Shown here: positions 45,708-55,959 of the stretch, piece after piece | Numbering within the stretch: position 1 is the stretch's first letter | Layout of the letters: each line of letters starts with the position of its first letter | From: Agapanthus africanus | Taxonomy: Eukaryota > Streptophyta > Magnoliopsida > Asparagales > Amaryllidaceae | Assembly: GCA_030015575.1 (NCBI GenBank) | Contig: JASDDO010000016.1 | Coordinates: 174,218,815-174,282,814 of the forward strand | Length of the DNA stretch: 64,000 bases | Direction: 5' to 3' | Program-made: the position numbers and the translations under genes | Notes under the pieces: generated by a model | The model's database searches: none | The model's input: the letters and a program-made list of their open reading frames with translations, nothing else | What the model was told of the DNA's origin: nothing

Positions 45708-47809
45708 CTGTGTAATTCTTCTTAAACATAGGTACATTTTTCAACCTACGACACACAGGGACTGAGTTATTAGACTCAAGGGACTTATACAGGGTATTGT
45801 ATGTTGTCCAGTGTCCATTAGGACAGAGGGGTTGGTCCTCGTACTATATTCGGTTTACTTATGAGTTCTCTAGTTTTTAGACAGGTGTTTCGTGGAAACA
45901 CAGGGTCCGAATTTTGAGAAGTTATAGGTATATGCATAAAGTAGAGAACCAGGTGTTGCAAGTATCGGGATTCTTCAAGTTGATCGAAGATGTAGATACT
46001 TGTGTATGGTGTTCAGTTGATAGTAATGATTAAGAGAACTTGCCTCTCTTTCAGGTTACTCATAATTGGAAGCATTCCTAAGTTGAGTAACGCTGATCGG
46101 CCTCTTTCCATTTAGTTGACATGCACTGGAGACAGTTGCATCATTTGAATCTGGTTCAATTAAATCAGTGCCTCTGGTTCTATATTGGATATAGAACAGT
46201 TCATATCTTAACGATGTTAAGGTACGGGGAGTTATCCGGCTTATGCTTAAAACCAGACTCTGGATAACTCAAGGCACGTTTCTGTAATGGCTGTTTGTGG
46301 GTTAACCCAGGCTATGACGAGGGTTGACATTCTACCATCTGGAAGATCAATAGAGATATTGTTCTAGACTCGCCACAGTTTTAATAAAAATGGATTTTTT
46401 CAGAAAACAGTAGTGGGACTATGGTAGAACTGGAAGTGATTCCAGAACCGCAAACGATTACTGATGTTTTGACAAGAACCTAAAGATTCAATCTAATTTG
46501 ACATTCCATTGGCCACTCCGCAGATACGGTGGGTAACCTCAGGCACCCGAGAGGTACTCCGGTAGCCTCAAGGACGGTGACAGGGAGGTTCTCGTTTACC
46601 CACACTGGCCATTGCTGTTGTTCCAGGATGCGATACCGGCAGGAGGATGAGTATAGCGTCGTTCTAAACTAGCTTTAGAAGTGTACGTGTATATGACTCT
46701 GCCAGAGGGTTATCGTAGTTAGTGGGAGCAGCGGAAGCATTGGTGGACAAGTGGCTTATGTCTGTTTATAGACTAAAGCTGATATAGCGGAGATAGATCA
46801 TCTATTTCTGATGTGACAGTCATAGGTTTGACTTCATCAGAATAGGGGATGGATCTGTTAAGAAGGTAGTAGGGTGTGATGTCCTGGTATTTGGATGACA
46901 TACACAGAGTAGGAAGTGATATTCCTATACTACGATCGGTTATACTTTGGTTGTCACACAGTGGTTTCTCCACATGGGACTTGGACATTATATCAGACAT
47001 TCTGGTTACTAGATCTATGGTTTTAGATCTAGATTTGGGTAGTTTCCCAATCAGGGTACTTAGACAGCATTCTACAGGTACTTTAGAATGGACGACTTCT
47101 GGCACGGTAGTGTACCTGCAGGTGATGGAGTCACCCTCTCTAAAGGTGTCTTACAGACTAAAGGGGAGAGGGATGTGCATGATTGATAAATCACTTGCTT
47201 AGGCAATTGAGTCAATCATGAGATGTCAAGTACCACACCAGATGTTGTTTTTGCACTAGATGCAGTTAGTTGACATTGATCCAATCCTAGAGAAACAGTC
47301 GGAAGCAGTTTTAGAACATAAGTGGATGTTCTAGGGATATGATAACGACAGCCTCATTCGGGAGACAGTTATCATTCCAGGCTTCCAAGGTGACCTGGAC
47401 GACAGGGAGGTTGTCAGAGTTATAGTTTTCCTTCTGATGAGGGGCAGTATTTTGGACAGGTGGTCCAAGGCGATACTGAGGGATGCATGGCGCAGGATAC
47501 TGATTAAGTTCGGTTAACGATACAGTCTAAGAACTTTGGATTTGGAGTTCATTTATGAGCTAGGTCCCATCAGACATCCAGACACATTCTAAGACAGGTA
47601 TTGCTCATTTCGGGAGATGGCTTTCTCCGCGAACTTGAGATATAGAGAGACATGGAAAGAAACATCAAAGCGGATCCACTCACTGAGGCTATTCCTGGAA
47701 CGCAATAGTTTCACAAATGGGATTTGTGAGACTGACTAGTAGAGGAGTTGGGTGTTCGGTATCACACGGGCTGTGAGTATGCGACATCGCAAAAATTAGC
47801 CTTGAGTGC
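45708..47809 (+). pseudogene. Cop-D2 pol remnant, main part
   Basis: Collinear with Cop-D1 25855-27946. The best-preserved piece is an open frame of 108 codons (46876-47202) with W-Y-L-D-D-I-H-R-V-G and I-P-I-L-R-S-V (YLDD at 46888-46899), clearly copia reverse transcriptase with V to L in the catalytic box, then drifting out of frame. Around 47100-47280 blocks such as T-P-D-V-V-F-A-L-D can be read in another frame. RNase H/C-terminal blocks end at the PPT. Not translatable as Pol. Confidence 0.72.
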
Positions 47810-47820
47810 AAGTGGGAGAT
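47810..47820 (+). other. Polypurine tract of Cop-D2
   Basis: AAGTGGGAGAT adjoining the 3' LTR. Confidence 0.85.
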
Positions 47821-49943
47821 TGTTGGAGATAGTGCCCTCAGTGTCAATTATTGGATCACAGGCATGTGATTGCAATGATTGAGGGAGGACCTGTCCCAGT
47901 AGGACAGTCTTACTCAAGATGATAGTATGCTATCTGGTTTACCTTTATCATCGTGTACTGCTTCAGGTGACCTTACATGTTACTATTGCACGTTGATAGA
48001 GCCCCTAGGATTCTTGCTTGACTGCCAGCAGTATGAGGGCGATCATATACGTGAGAGCTGGTAGTCCATAAGCACATCCTTAAAAGGTCCCTAGTCGTGG
48101 GAGTTTCGAGACAGGGCATCGATACTCCAGAGTAGACTAGTGTATACAGTCGAGACCCCGACGAGGGGCGGTGGACGGTCTCACAAGACATTGGTGTCAG
48201 TTGGTTCACCTAAGATGTATACAGGTGCTCATTGGGTTATGAGTACACCGGACATGACTAGCCGGGAACATGCTAGTTGGTCTTATACCTGACGTCAGAT
48301 AGCAGTTCCCTGGTGACATGTGTACAGGTTAGTTCATCGACCTGAGATCGTCATTTGTCTCGTGTGAGTTCCCACTGTACTTTGATTACTACCCTACCAC
48401 GCTCACAGGAAACGTGCAAACAGGTTTTAGTTGGGTATAGTCCAGGGCCACATGGAGGCAGTGAGCGGATCTGCAGGGGTTCGTCTCTCCCGGTATTGGG
48501 GGTGAGGTCGCGCTGTGTCTAGGAGAGCCATTACGCAAAGCCCTCGGCCGAGGCAGGAGATTTACTGGTAGGTATTCCAGTAGTATCTCAGGGTGTTCTG
48601 GGCTACACTCCGACACGACTTGTACCGCTTTTGGGGGTCTACCTTTTACCAACCCCCTAGGCCCGCCATGCGATGCTCATAGACGAACGGACCGGACTGT
48701 ACGGATATTGTCACTGACAGGCTCAGTAGGGTGTCAGGATGAGTTCGCTCATCGGCGTCCCTTTTGTTCAATACCTGGTAGCCCGTTACATATAGGCTAA
48801 TACCTCTGACGTGCTAGTGGTTAAATACACAACCAAAGTATTGACGAGTCTTTAGAGAACCCCACAGACCGGTTTCTTAAGTTTCGGGCGAAACGCTGTA
48901 GAGGCCGTATGGAGATATGGCAGGGTTCGATCAGATACGTGCGGTATTGCACGGATCATGATCGGACGGTTTATACTAGCGGGCTTTGGTTTAAGCTGGA
49001 TCCTAGTATTGTACAGTGTAGATTTTGTCTCATTGCATTTGTATTTCGGTCGGAATACAAATACGGGTATGTATATACAGTAGCGGGGTTTTCCTGTAAT
49101 TTATTACGGGATCAGTTTTTTTTTGGAGTTGCCACTTTGTTTTCCGTTTCGGCCAATTTTCTTTGTATCTTTCATTGGCTGAGGATTGGTGGAGGATGGC
49201 TTATTTGCATTTGTGCAAATAAACATTTTGGAAGGTTGTTTTGCATATTGTAGTGTCATGATTGTTGCTCCACCATTGACTTCATAACCTCATGAATGCT
49301 TGACTTTTGTTTGTGATGATTAGTTGGTGGAGTGTTGGACCTTGTCTTGTGATCATGCTTCGTGATAACTCCACACTCTCTCTTGCATTATTGAGACACC
49401 CCCCTTGGACTTTGACCCTCTCCTCTTCATCACAAGAGGCCGGCCACACTTTGTGGGGATGGGGGATTTTTCATTTGGAATGGGAAAAATGTTCATCACA
49501 TTTTTCCTTTGCTTGCTACAAAATCATTCATCTCCATATACTTCTTTTCCTCCACCAAAAAGAGCAACTTCCATAAACCCCAATGAGACATAGCACTACA
49601 CTTATTCTACAGCAAATCTTGTGCACGTCGACTCGCCAACTTCGTGCCCGAGTTGCCTCGGTCTAGAGGTGGGAGCCCGTAAAAGAACCCCGCGATGTGG
49701 TGCCCTTCCGACGAGGAGTTGAAGACCGGAGATTCCGCGGGGAGATCGGGACGATGACGAGAAGACCGAAGGACACGGATCGCTCGGTATATCTCTCTAC
49801 CCCTTCTCTTGTTAGCTTGGACTAGATTAATGGCCCGATCCGGGAATTTTGTGCGCGGTGCTGCCGGTTTACAAGTTCGTAAAAAGTTTCGTTTCCGCAT
49901 TCCGGCGTCGGATTGACGGCCGGGGCGCCGCCGTGCACTTACA
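47821..49943 (+). repeat. Cop-D2 3' LTR
   Basis: 2,123 bp, same family and subfamily as 29795-31913, including the distinctive central stretch. Ends GCACTTACA, followed by CCTCG (49944-49948), the target duplication. Confidence 0.9.
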
Positions 49944-49948
49944 CCTCG

Positions 49949-50230
49949 GTCCAGAGGTGGGAGCCCGTAAAAGAACCCGGCGATGTGGTGCCCGTTTCGA
50001 CGAGGAGGTGACGACCGGAGATTCCGCGAGGAGATCGGAGTGGAGGCGAAGACCGAAGGACACGGATCGCTTGGTATAGCTCTCTACTCCTTTTTTATTT
50101 TGCTAGAGTTAGATTAATGGCCCGATCCGGGTTTTTAGTGCGCGGTGGTGCCGGTTCAATAGTTTTTGAAAAGTTTTGTTTCCGCATTCCGGCGTCGTAT
50201 TGACGGCCGGGGCGCCGCCGTGCACTTACA
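49949..50230 (+). repeat. Cop-D1 3' LTR, last ~280 bp
   Basis: Matches the end of the Cop-D1 5' LTR (21945-22224) better than the adjacent Cop-D2 LTR end, so it is the displaced tail of 27958-29794. It makes the region look like a ~280-bp tandem repeat, but nesting explains it. Confidence 0.85.
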
Positions 50231-50845
50231 CGATAGCTAGGTGATGTCTTCCTACACATCATATGATGCGATTAGTTAGGACATTCATATGATTATGTTG
50301 ACTATAGTTAAGGGTCATATGGGTGGGTCTAGTTAATCATGAAATGACGGGAAGAACTTGACTCGTACTTATGATATGTTGACTATAGTTAAGGTCATGA
50401 GTGCTAGGGGTAAAAACCATATCGGAAGTTTCAAGAGTCGAAATTTGCAATGAGATTGCATACCTTCTATGTGATAGTAGGATCCCGAACCCACTGAGAG
50501 CAAAAGTTGCTCCCTGGTGAGTTTTGCACTTTACAATTAGCTAACCCATTAGGTGTCTAGAAAGGTGTCAACGGGGCTATGCCTCTGGGAAAATGAGGTT
50601 TATTTTAATTAGATTCGTGCGAAAGCACGGGAAACCTCCCTCAGAAGTACCGGCACTGGCCTGGATTAACGTTTAGCGAAGTTATAGAATGTAATTAATC
50701 CTGGCTAAATTTTCTTTTTATGGTTTGAAGGAAAATTTGATAAAAGCAGTGGGAGACATCGATTAGATAAGATAAATAACCAATCTGATCTTTGCAAGAG
50801 CTTTCGCTGAGTGTATTCTTTTCTCTCTCCTAATGGCAGATAACC
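50231..50845 (+). other. Cop-B 5' leader, second part
   Basis: Begins with CGATA, the right-hand target duplication of Cop-D1. Holds hairpin 2 (50286-50321, CATATGAT/GTCATATG), hairpin 3 (50368-50401, CTTATGA/TCATGAG), both with inner stem TTGAC/GTTAA and tetraloop TATA. Then AAGTTTC/GAAATTT (~50426-50446), TGCAAT/ATTGCA (50446-50460), and a CT-rich run just before gag. Confidence 0.75.
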
Positions 50846-51547
50846 ATGACTGGACTTAAGCTACTGTTAGAGAAAAATAAGCTAAATGGGCCGAACTATA
50901 AAGATTGGCTGAGGAACATTAACATTGCTCTCACATATGATAAAGTATCATATGTCCTCACTGCCTCAGCCCCGCCCATCCCAGGCCCTAAATCTTCTGT
51001 TGCAGATAAAGAGATCCGCAAAACGTGGGATATTGACTGTGCTACTTCCAAATGCCTCGGGCTTGCATCGATGGACAATACATATCAAAAGCAGCAAGAG
51101 CACATGGATGTTCAATCCATCTTTCTCCATAGAAAGGAGTTGTATGGGGAGCAATCTCGTATCTTACGATACGAAGCGTTTCGAAAGCTATTTCAGATGC
51201 GGATGGCTCCTGGCACACCAGTAGGTGATCACGTTTTGAAAATGATAGCTCTTATTAAAGAGCTTGAGGGCCTCGGATGGACAATGGAGAATGAGCAATA
51301 TACTGATATTGTTCTACAGTCTCTTCCCTCTGCCTTTGCTCCATTCATAGTGAATTTCAACATGCATAACATGGAGAAGTCACTACCCGAACTTCTCAAT
51401 ATGTTGAGAATTGCAGAGAGCACGCTTAAAGCGAAGTCTCCTTCTCTGATTGTTGGACAATCTTCCTCTTCCGTTCCAAAAGCCAAGGCCAAGGAAAGGA
51501 ATAAAAAGAAATCCACCAAACCGAGAGGTGGAATCAAGAAGGCATAA
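50846..51547 (+). CDS. Cop-B Gag (copia type), truncated by a stop
   Basis: 233 codons from ATG 50846 to TAA 51545-51547. Gag is the structural protein of the virus-like particle. The N-terminus (L-N-G-P-N-Y-K-D-W-L near residues 14-23) and the body are typical of the plant copia Gag (UBN2/DUF4219-like) family: predicted helical, with a basic Ser/Lys-rich tail. The frame continues after the TAA through the zinc knuckle and protease, so the stop most likely arose by mutation within an originally single gag-pol frame. The alternative is a programmed stop between Gag and Pol, but it falls before the zinc knuckle, which would be unusual. ATG 50846 is the first ATG after the CT-rich leader end and matches the family start. 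Confidence 0.8.
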   Translation: MTGLKLLLEKNKLNGPNYKDWLRNINIALTYDKVSYVLTASAPPIPGPKSSVADKEIRKTWDIDCATSKCLGLASMDNTYQKQQEHMDVQSIFLHRKELYGEQSRILRYEAFRKLFQMRMAPGTPVGDHVLKMIALIKELEGLGWTMENEQYTDIVLQSLPSAFAPFIVNFNMHNMEKSLPELLNMLRIAESTLKAKSPSLIVGQSSSSVPKAKAKERNKKKSTKPRGGIKKA

Positions 51548-52492
51548 GGGAGAGACAAATCCAAGGTTGACAAGTCGGGAAAAGGAGAATGTTTCTATTG
51601 CAAGAAGACGGGGCATTGGAAGCGGAATTGTGTCGTGTATATTGCTGATCTCAACAAAAAGAAGCATGGTTATGCTTCTGCCTCAGGTGTGTTTGTGACT
51701 GAAAACTGTTTTTCTATAAACTCTGCTTCCTGGGTATTAGATACCGGTTCGGGTTCTCACATCTGCAATTCTTTGCAGGGCTTGAGAAATAGCAGAGTTT
51801 TTAAGACCGGTGATCACACTCTCCGAGTTGGAAATGGTTCCAATGTACATGCAGTTTCAGTAGGAGAGTATCACCTAGGGTTGCCGTTGGGTTGTATATT
51901 GGTTTTAAACCCATGTTATTTTGTACCTAGCATGCTTTGTAATATAATATCCATTTCTCTGTTAGACAATAAAGGATATCATTTTGTATTGCAGCATAAT
52001 GTTATGAACATTAAACTAAATCTAGAGTTGATTGGTTATGGTATACTTAATAACGGGATATACGTTCTAAATCAATACACAGTTTTCAACATACAACACA
52101 CAAATAAAAGAAAATTTTCGGATATAAATGAAGCTTTTCTTTGGCATTGTAGACTTGGTCATATTAATGAAACAAGACTAAACAAGCTTCATAAAGATGG
52201 ATCTTTAAATCCTTTTGAGTATAAATCTTATGCGATTTGTCAGTCTTGTATCAAAGGGAAAATGACCAAAACTCCGTTTACTGGACACGGAGAAAGAGCT
52301 ACAGAGCTCTTGGGCCTCATACATAGTGATGTATGTGGGCCAAAGTCTACACATGCCAGAGGCAGTTTTTCTGACTTCATAACTTTTACTGATGATTTCT
52401 CGAGATTCGGTCATGTGTTTTTATTAAAGCATAAGTCTGAAGCTTTCGAGAAATTCAAGGAGTACAAACTTGAAATAGAAAAACAAACTTGA
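51548..52492 (+). pseudogene. Cop-B zinc knuckle, protease and integrase N-terminus
   Basis: Same frame as gag. C-F-Y-C-K-K-T-G-H-W-K-R-N-C (51590-51631) is the CX2CX4HX4C RNA-binding zinc knuckle. W-V-L-D-T-G-S-G-S (D-T-G at 51740-51748) is the retropepsin-like protease active site. L-W-H-C-R-L-G-H (~52140) and C-Q-S-C (~52240) form the pre-integrase HHCC zinc region. H-S-D-V-C-G-P (~52325) and F-T-D-D-F-S-R-F (~52387) belong to the integrase core. The frame ends at TGA 52490-52492 inside integrase, another disabling mutation. An internal ATG at 51635 exists, but translation from it is not expected in this family. Confidence 0.85.
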
Positions 52493-52908
52493 TTGAGCAT
52501 CAAAATACTTCGATCAGATCGAGGTGGAGAGTATCTTAGTACAGAGTTTTTGAACTTCCTAAATGAGAATGGGATTCTCTCTCAGCTCACCCCCCTTACA
52601 CACCACAGAACAATGGTGTGTCAGAGCGGAGGAATCGTACCCTATTAGATATGGTATGATCAATGATGAGTGATACTGAGTTGCCTCTCTCCTTTTGGGG
52701 GCATGCATTGGAAACTGCAGCTTTTCTGTTGAACAAAGTTCCAACCAAGACCGTGTCTACCACTCCATATGAGATATGGTATGGGAAAAGACCATCTCTT
52801 AAACGAGTTAAGATTTGGGGTTGTCCGGCTTTTATTAAAAAGCAGAATCGAGACAAACTCGAGACACGATCGGTCAAGTGTATATTTGTGGGATATCCGA
52901 AACATTAA
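52493..52908 (+). pseudogene. Cop-B integrase C-terminal half, frameshifted
   Basis: Continues integrase: L-R-S-D-R-G-G-E-Y-L-S (~52507), then a frame change at a run of six C bases (~52590), after which V-S-E-R-R-N-R-T (~52617) carries the last part of the D,D35E core. A TGA at 52657-52659 interrupts the frame again. S-F-W-G-H-A-L-E and Y-E-I-W-Y-G-K-R-P follow, the conserved integrase C-terminal (GKR-like) motif. Another frameshift at ~52905 sends the reading into the next segment. Integration activity is lost. Confidence 0.8.
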
Positions 52909-53330
52909 ATTTGGGTATCTTTTCTACCACAAGGAGGAACAAAAGGTGTTTGTTTCTCAGTATGCCACATTTTTAGAAAATGATATTTTTGCAAATGATA
53001 CTGATGGCAATGTGGTAAATGTAGAAGAGGTTCTAGAGACACAAGTTACAAATGACGACTTGGTTGAACCTGATGTTGCAATAGAAACTTATGAACCTCG
53101 ACCACTCCGTAGATCTGGTAGGACTTCTCGCCCACCGGAGAGATACTACGGTTTTCACATTGATGGTGATGGAGAAGACTGCATCATGGATGATGATGAT
53201 CCTGCCAGTTTTCATCAAGCTATCATGAGTGGTGACTCTGTGAAGTGGCTGGATGCCATGAGATCCGAAATGGAGTCTATGTACACCAACAAAGTATGGA
53301 CTTTGGATGTTAGGGTGCAAATGGATCTTT
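52909..53330 (+). pseudogene. Cop-B linker and start of reverse transcriptase
   Basis: In the frame of 52769-53332 from about 52909: F-G-Y-L-F-Y-H-K-E-E, N-D-D-L-V-E-P, P-P-E-R-Y-Y-G-F, then W-L-D-A-M-R-S-E-M-E-S-M, the entry to the copia reverse transcriptase domain. It ends by frameshift near V-W-T-L-D (~53300), where a few residues before G-C-K-W-I-F-K-R-K are lost. The upstream part of the same open frame (52769-52908) is integrase read in the wrong frame. Confidence 0.78.
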
Positions 53331-54042
53331 AAGAGAAAGATCGGTGTAAATGGGCAGGTGGAGACCTATAAGGCAAGGCTTGTGGCGAAAGAATTTCGTC
53401 AAAGACCAGGACTGGACTATGACGAAACATTTTCTCCTATAGCCATGCTTAAATCCATTCGGATCCTACTTACTATTGCTGCTCACTACGACTATGAAAT
53501 CTGGCAGATGGACGTTAAAACTGCTTTTCTAAATGGTGATTTAGAAGAATGCATTTATATGGATCAGCCGGAGGGCTTCATTGATAGTGGGAGCAGCAGG
53601 AAAGCATATAGGTTGCTTAAATACATTTATGGAGGGGCGGTATGTTGGAAGAGTTCCAATCAGGATACCGTTGCAGACTCCATGATGGAAGCTGAGTATA
53701 TTGCTGCAAATGATGCTGCCAAGGAAGACGTCTGGATGAGGAAGTTCATCTCGGAGTTAGGAGTAGTTCCAACAATTATTGATCCAATACCATTGTATTG
53801 TGATAATAATGGGGCTATGGCCAACGGCGTTGGCCAAACAGCCCAGGTTCCATCAGCGATCCAGACACATCCTTTGGCGATATCATCTGATCCGGGAGAT
53901 AGTTGATCGCCGCGAGATCGAGATTCGGAGAGTAGATACAAAGAATAACACCGCGGATCCACTCACCAAGGCCCTCCCTTTGCCGCAGCATGAGCGACTT
54001 TTTGAGATGTTGGGTATGAGATACGCCAACAATTGGCCTTAG
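53300..54042 (+). pseudogene. Cop-B reverse transcriptase / RNase H with internal deletion
   Basis: From ~53310: G-C-K-W-I-F-K-R-K, V-E-T-Y-K-A-R-L-V-A-K, D-Y-D-E-T-F-S-P, M-D-V-K-T-A-F-L-N-G (first catalytic Asp) and Q-P-E-G-F-I. Then at ~53600-53625 the sequence jumps from S-G-S-S-R-K-A to G-G-A-V-C-W-K-S-S of RNase H, omitting the YVDD box and the thumb, some 200-250 residues in comparable Pol proteins. RNase H follows with D-S-M-M-E-A-E-Y-I-A (~53680). The last part (53779-54042) shifts frame and ends T-K-N-N-T-A-D-P-L-T-K and H-E-R-L-F, the normal C-terminus just before the PPT. Confidence 0.85.
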
Positions 54043-54045
54043 TGC

Positions 54046-54056
54046 AAGTGGGAGAT
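54046..54056 (+). other. Polypurine tract of Cop-B
   Basis: AAGTGGGAGAT adjoining TGTTGGATATATG. Confidence 0.88.
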
Positions 54057-55959
54057 TGTTGGATATATGTATGCCCTAGAGGCCATTATATGATAGTGTA
54101 TGTACCGGTATGTGTATATATATATTCAGAGGACATTCTTGCTCGACATGATAGTATGCTATCTTGTTGTACTTTATCTTGACATGTTCATTTGATCATG
54201 CATCTCACTCATTTGGTACATGTTGATAAAACCCTTAGGATATTTGCTTGACTACCGAGATTATGATGCAGATCATACTAGTGGGACATGTGTTGTTTAT
54301 AAGCATATCATTGAAATGTTCCTAGTCATAGGTGTATCGAGACGGGGCATCGATATTCCATAGTAGACTAGCGTATACGTTACTTGACCCATATGATGGG
54401 CGATGGATGATCCCATATCCATTGGTGTGGTGACACCAAAGACCGTATACGGGTGCTCAGTAAGACTGGGTATACTGAACGGACTCGCCGAGAACTCCTA
54501 TATGGTATTATATCTATCGTCGTATAGCAGTTCTCAGGTGACACTGGTACAGGTTAGTCTGTAGACCCGAGATCGTCATAGAGTCTTGTATGTCCTCCCA
54601 CTGTACTTTGATCTCCACCCTACCACGGCTCTACTGAGTCGTGCAAACAGGTGGATTTTGGGAACAATCCCGAGGCACATGGAGGCGATGAGCGATAGTA
54701 GGGGTTTCGTCTCTCCCGGTATTGGGGGTTGATGTTGCGCTATGTACGATTGGCTATAACAGGAAGTCGCTGGCCAGGGCTGATGAGATTTACTGATAAG
54801 TGTTATTAGTAGTTTCTCGATCTGTTATGAGCCATATACCGGCAAAACTTATTGAGTTATTGGGGTCGACGATGCCATCCCTAGACTCGATATGCAGCAT
54901 ATCTGATGAAGACACCGGACTGTACGGTAAGTGTTGCCAGTTGGCTCGACGAGAGTTTTGACAGGTTCGCTTGTGTTTCTTCTGATCGCTCAATACCTGG
55001 GAACCGTTACGTACAGCTTGTGCCACTGACGGTTTGTGGGTATATGATGTGATCACAGCATACTGCTAGCGTATTGACGAGTCTTAGAGTCCCATAAAGG
55101 GGTCTCCTAGCTCAGGCGAAAAGATGTAGGGTGCATATGGGATATGCGCGGGAGCTCGATTAAATGCGTGTATTTGATACCGTATTTTAATCGGGCGTTA
55201 ACTATTTGACGGGGCGTATGTGATATGACCGGGTTATTAAATCAAGTGTTGATTTAATATTAAGTCCATTAGCTCATTTATTAAAACCTATTTCATTATG
55301 ATGCATGCATGAGTGTATGTATATGTTGATATGGATGCACACATGCAAGCATATATGTGTCATGGTTGATGATACATTGGTGGTGGCAATGCAAGACTCA
55401 CATGGTAACATATATATATGTTTGATTATTTGAGAAAAGTAAAATGGGAATAAAATCAAAGTTGACTATTCTACACTCTTCTCTTGTGTTGACCAAAGTC
55501 AATACCATGGTTTCATTGCTTAAACTCAAGTCTCAAAATATCTAGATATTTTGTAACCATGGTTAAGGATGACATAATTCTCACTCTCTTTGGATTATGT
55601 TCATATGATTATTAATTGAGTCAAGTTAAGCCTCTCCTTCTTCTTCCTCCTTCGAGCTCTCTAGGGTTTCAAAAGTGAGGGAAGAACATAAAACGAAAAG
55701 GTCTTTGAGTGAGATCCAAACCCATATCACCAATCTATATTAGTCTAGACCACTAGTGTAGGTTGTTTGCTCCACTTCTTCAAAGATCAAGTGAAGCTAG
55801 GAGCTTGAGCAAAGGGACTTCGTGATGGATCATCGTGGACTTGGAAGGATTCAAGCGAACCGGTTCAAACCCTAGTTGATCCAAGGAGTCACAAGAGGTG
55901 GTCTACAAAGGTTGTATTACTTACATCTTAGTGTTAGACACTTGTTTGTATGAAATACT
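54057..55959 (+). repeat. Cop-B 3' LTR (cut by Gyp-3)
   Basis: Starts TGTTGGATATATGTATGCCC. It supplies the first ~350 bp missing from the 5' copy, and is interrupted at 55960. The uninterrupted sequence at 17905-18027 shows what follows. ATACT (55955-55959) is the left target duplication of Gyp-3. Confidence 0.88.

Larger units (their letters stand above)
29795..49943 (+). mobile_element. Cop-D2, non-autonomous copia element split by Cop-E
   Basis: Plus strand: 5' LTR 29795-31913, internal 31914-35531 continued at 45708-47820, 3' LTR 47821-49943. Without Cop-E the internal region is 5,731 bp, within 2 bp of Cop-D1. Target duplication CCTCT/CCTCG (one mismatch). Same family as Cop-A and D1, with no gag. 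LTRs differ by a few percent by eye, so it is older than Cop-E and Cop-A, as the nesting requires for Cop-E. Confidence 0.88.
20105..50230 (+). mobile_element. Cop-D1, non-autonomous copia element split by Cop-D2
   Basis: Plus strand: 5' LTR 20105-22224, internal 22225-27957 (5,733 bp), 3' LTR 27958-29794 continued at 49949-50230. Removing Cop-D2 (29795-49943 plus duplication) gives a 2,119-bp 3' LTR, equal to the 5' LTR. It belongs to the same family as Cop-A and Cop-D2, with no gag and a decayed pol. It inserted into the Cop-B leader ten bases after hairpin 1. Confidence 0.88.
6664..55959 (+). mobile_element. Cop-B, Ty1/copia retrotransposon hosting the nest
   Basis: With nested insertions removed, the order is LTR, PBS, ~2.6 kb leader, gag-pol in one frame (later disrupted), PPT, LTR. 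LTRs would be ~2.0 kb; the internal region is ~5.9 kb (18028-20104 plus 50236-54056). The 5' LTR lacks its first ~350 bp (cut off by Cop-G), and the 3' LTR lacks its last ~70-130 bp (cut off by Gyp-3). Segments belonging to Cop-B are 6664-7335, 16975-20104, 50231-55959. It is the only element here with a recognisable gag domain, yet it is dead: stops, frameshifts and a deletion remove the reverse transcriptase core. Confidence 0.85.

Noticed and set aside
49944..50230. A ~280-bp tandem repeat at the end of the Cop-D2 LTR
   Set aside because: It matches the Cop-D1 LTR tail and is restored to it when Cop-D2 is removed; the TSD fits.
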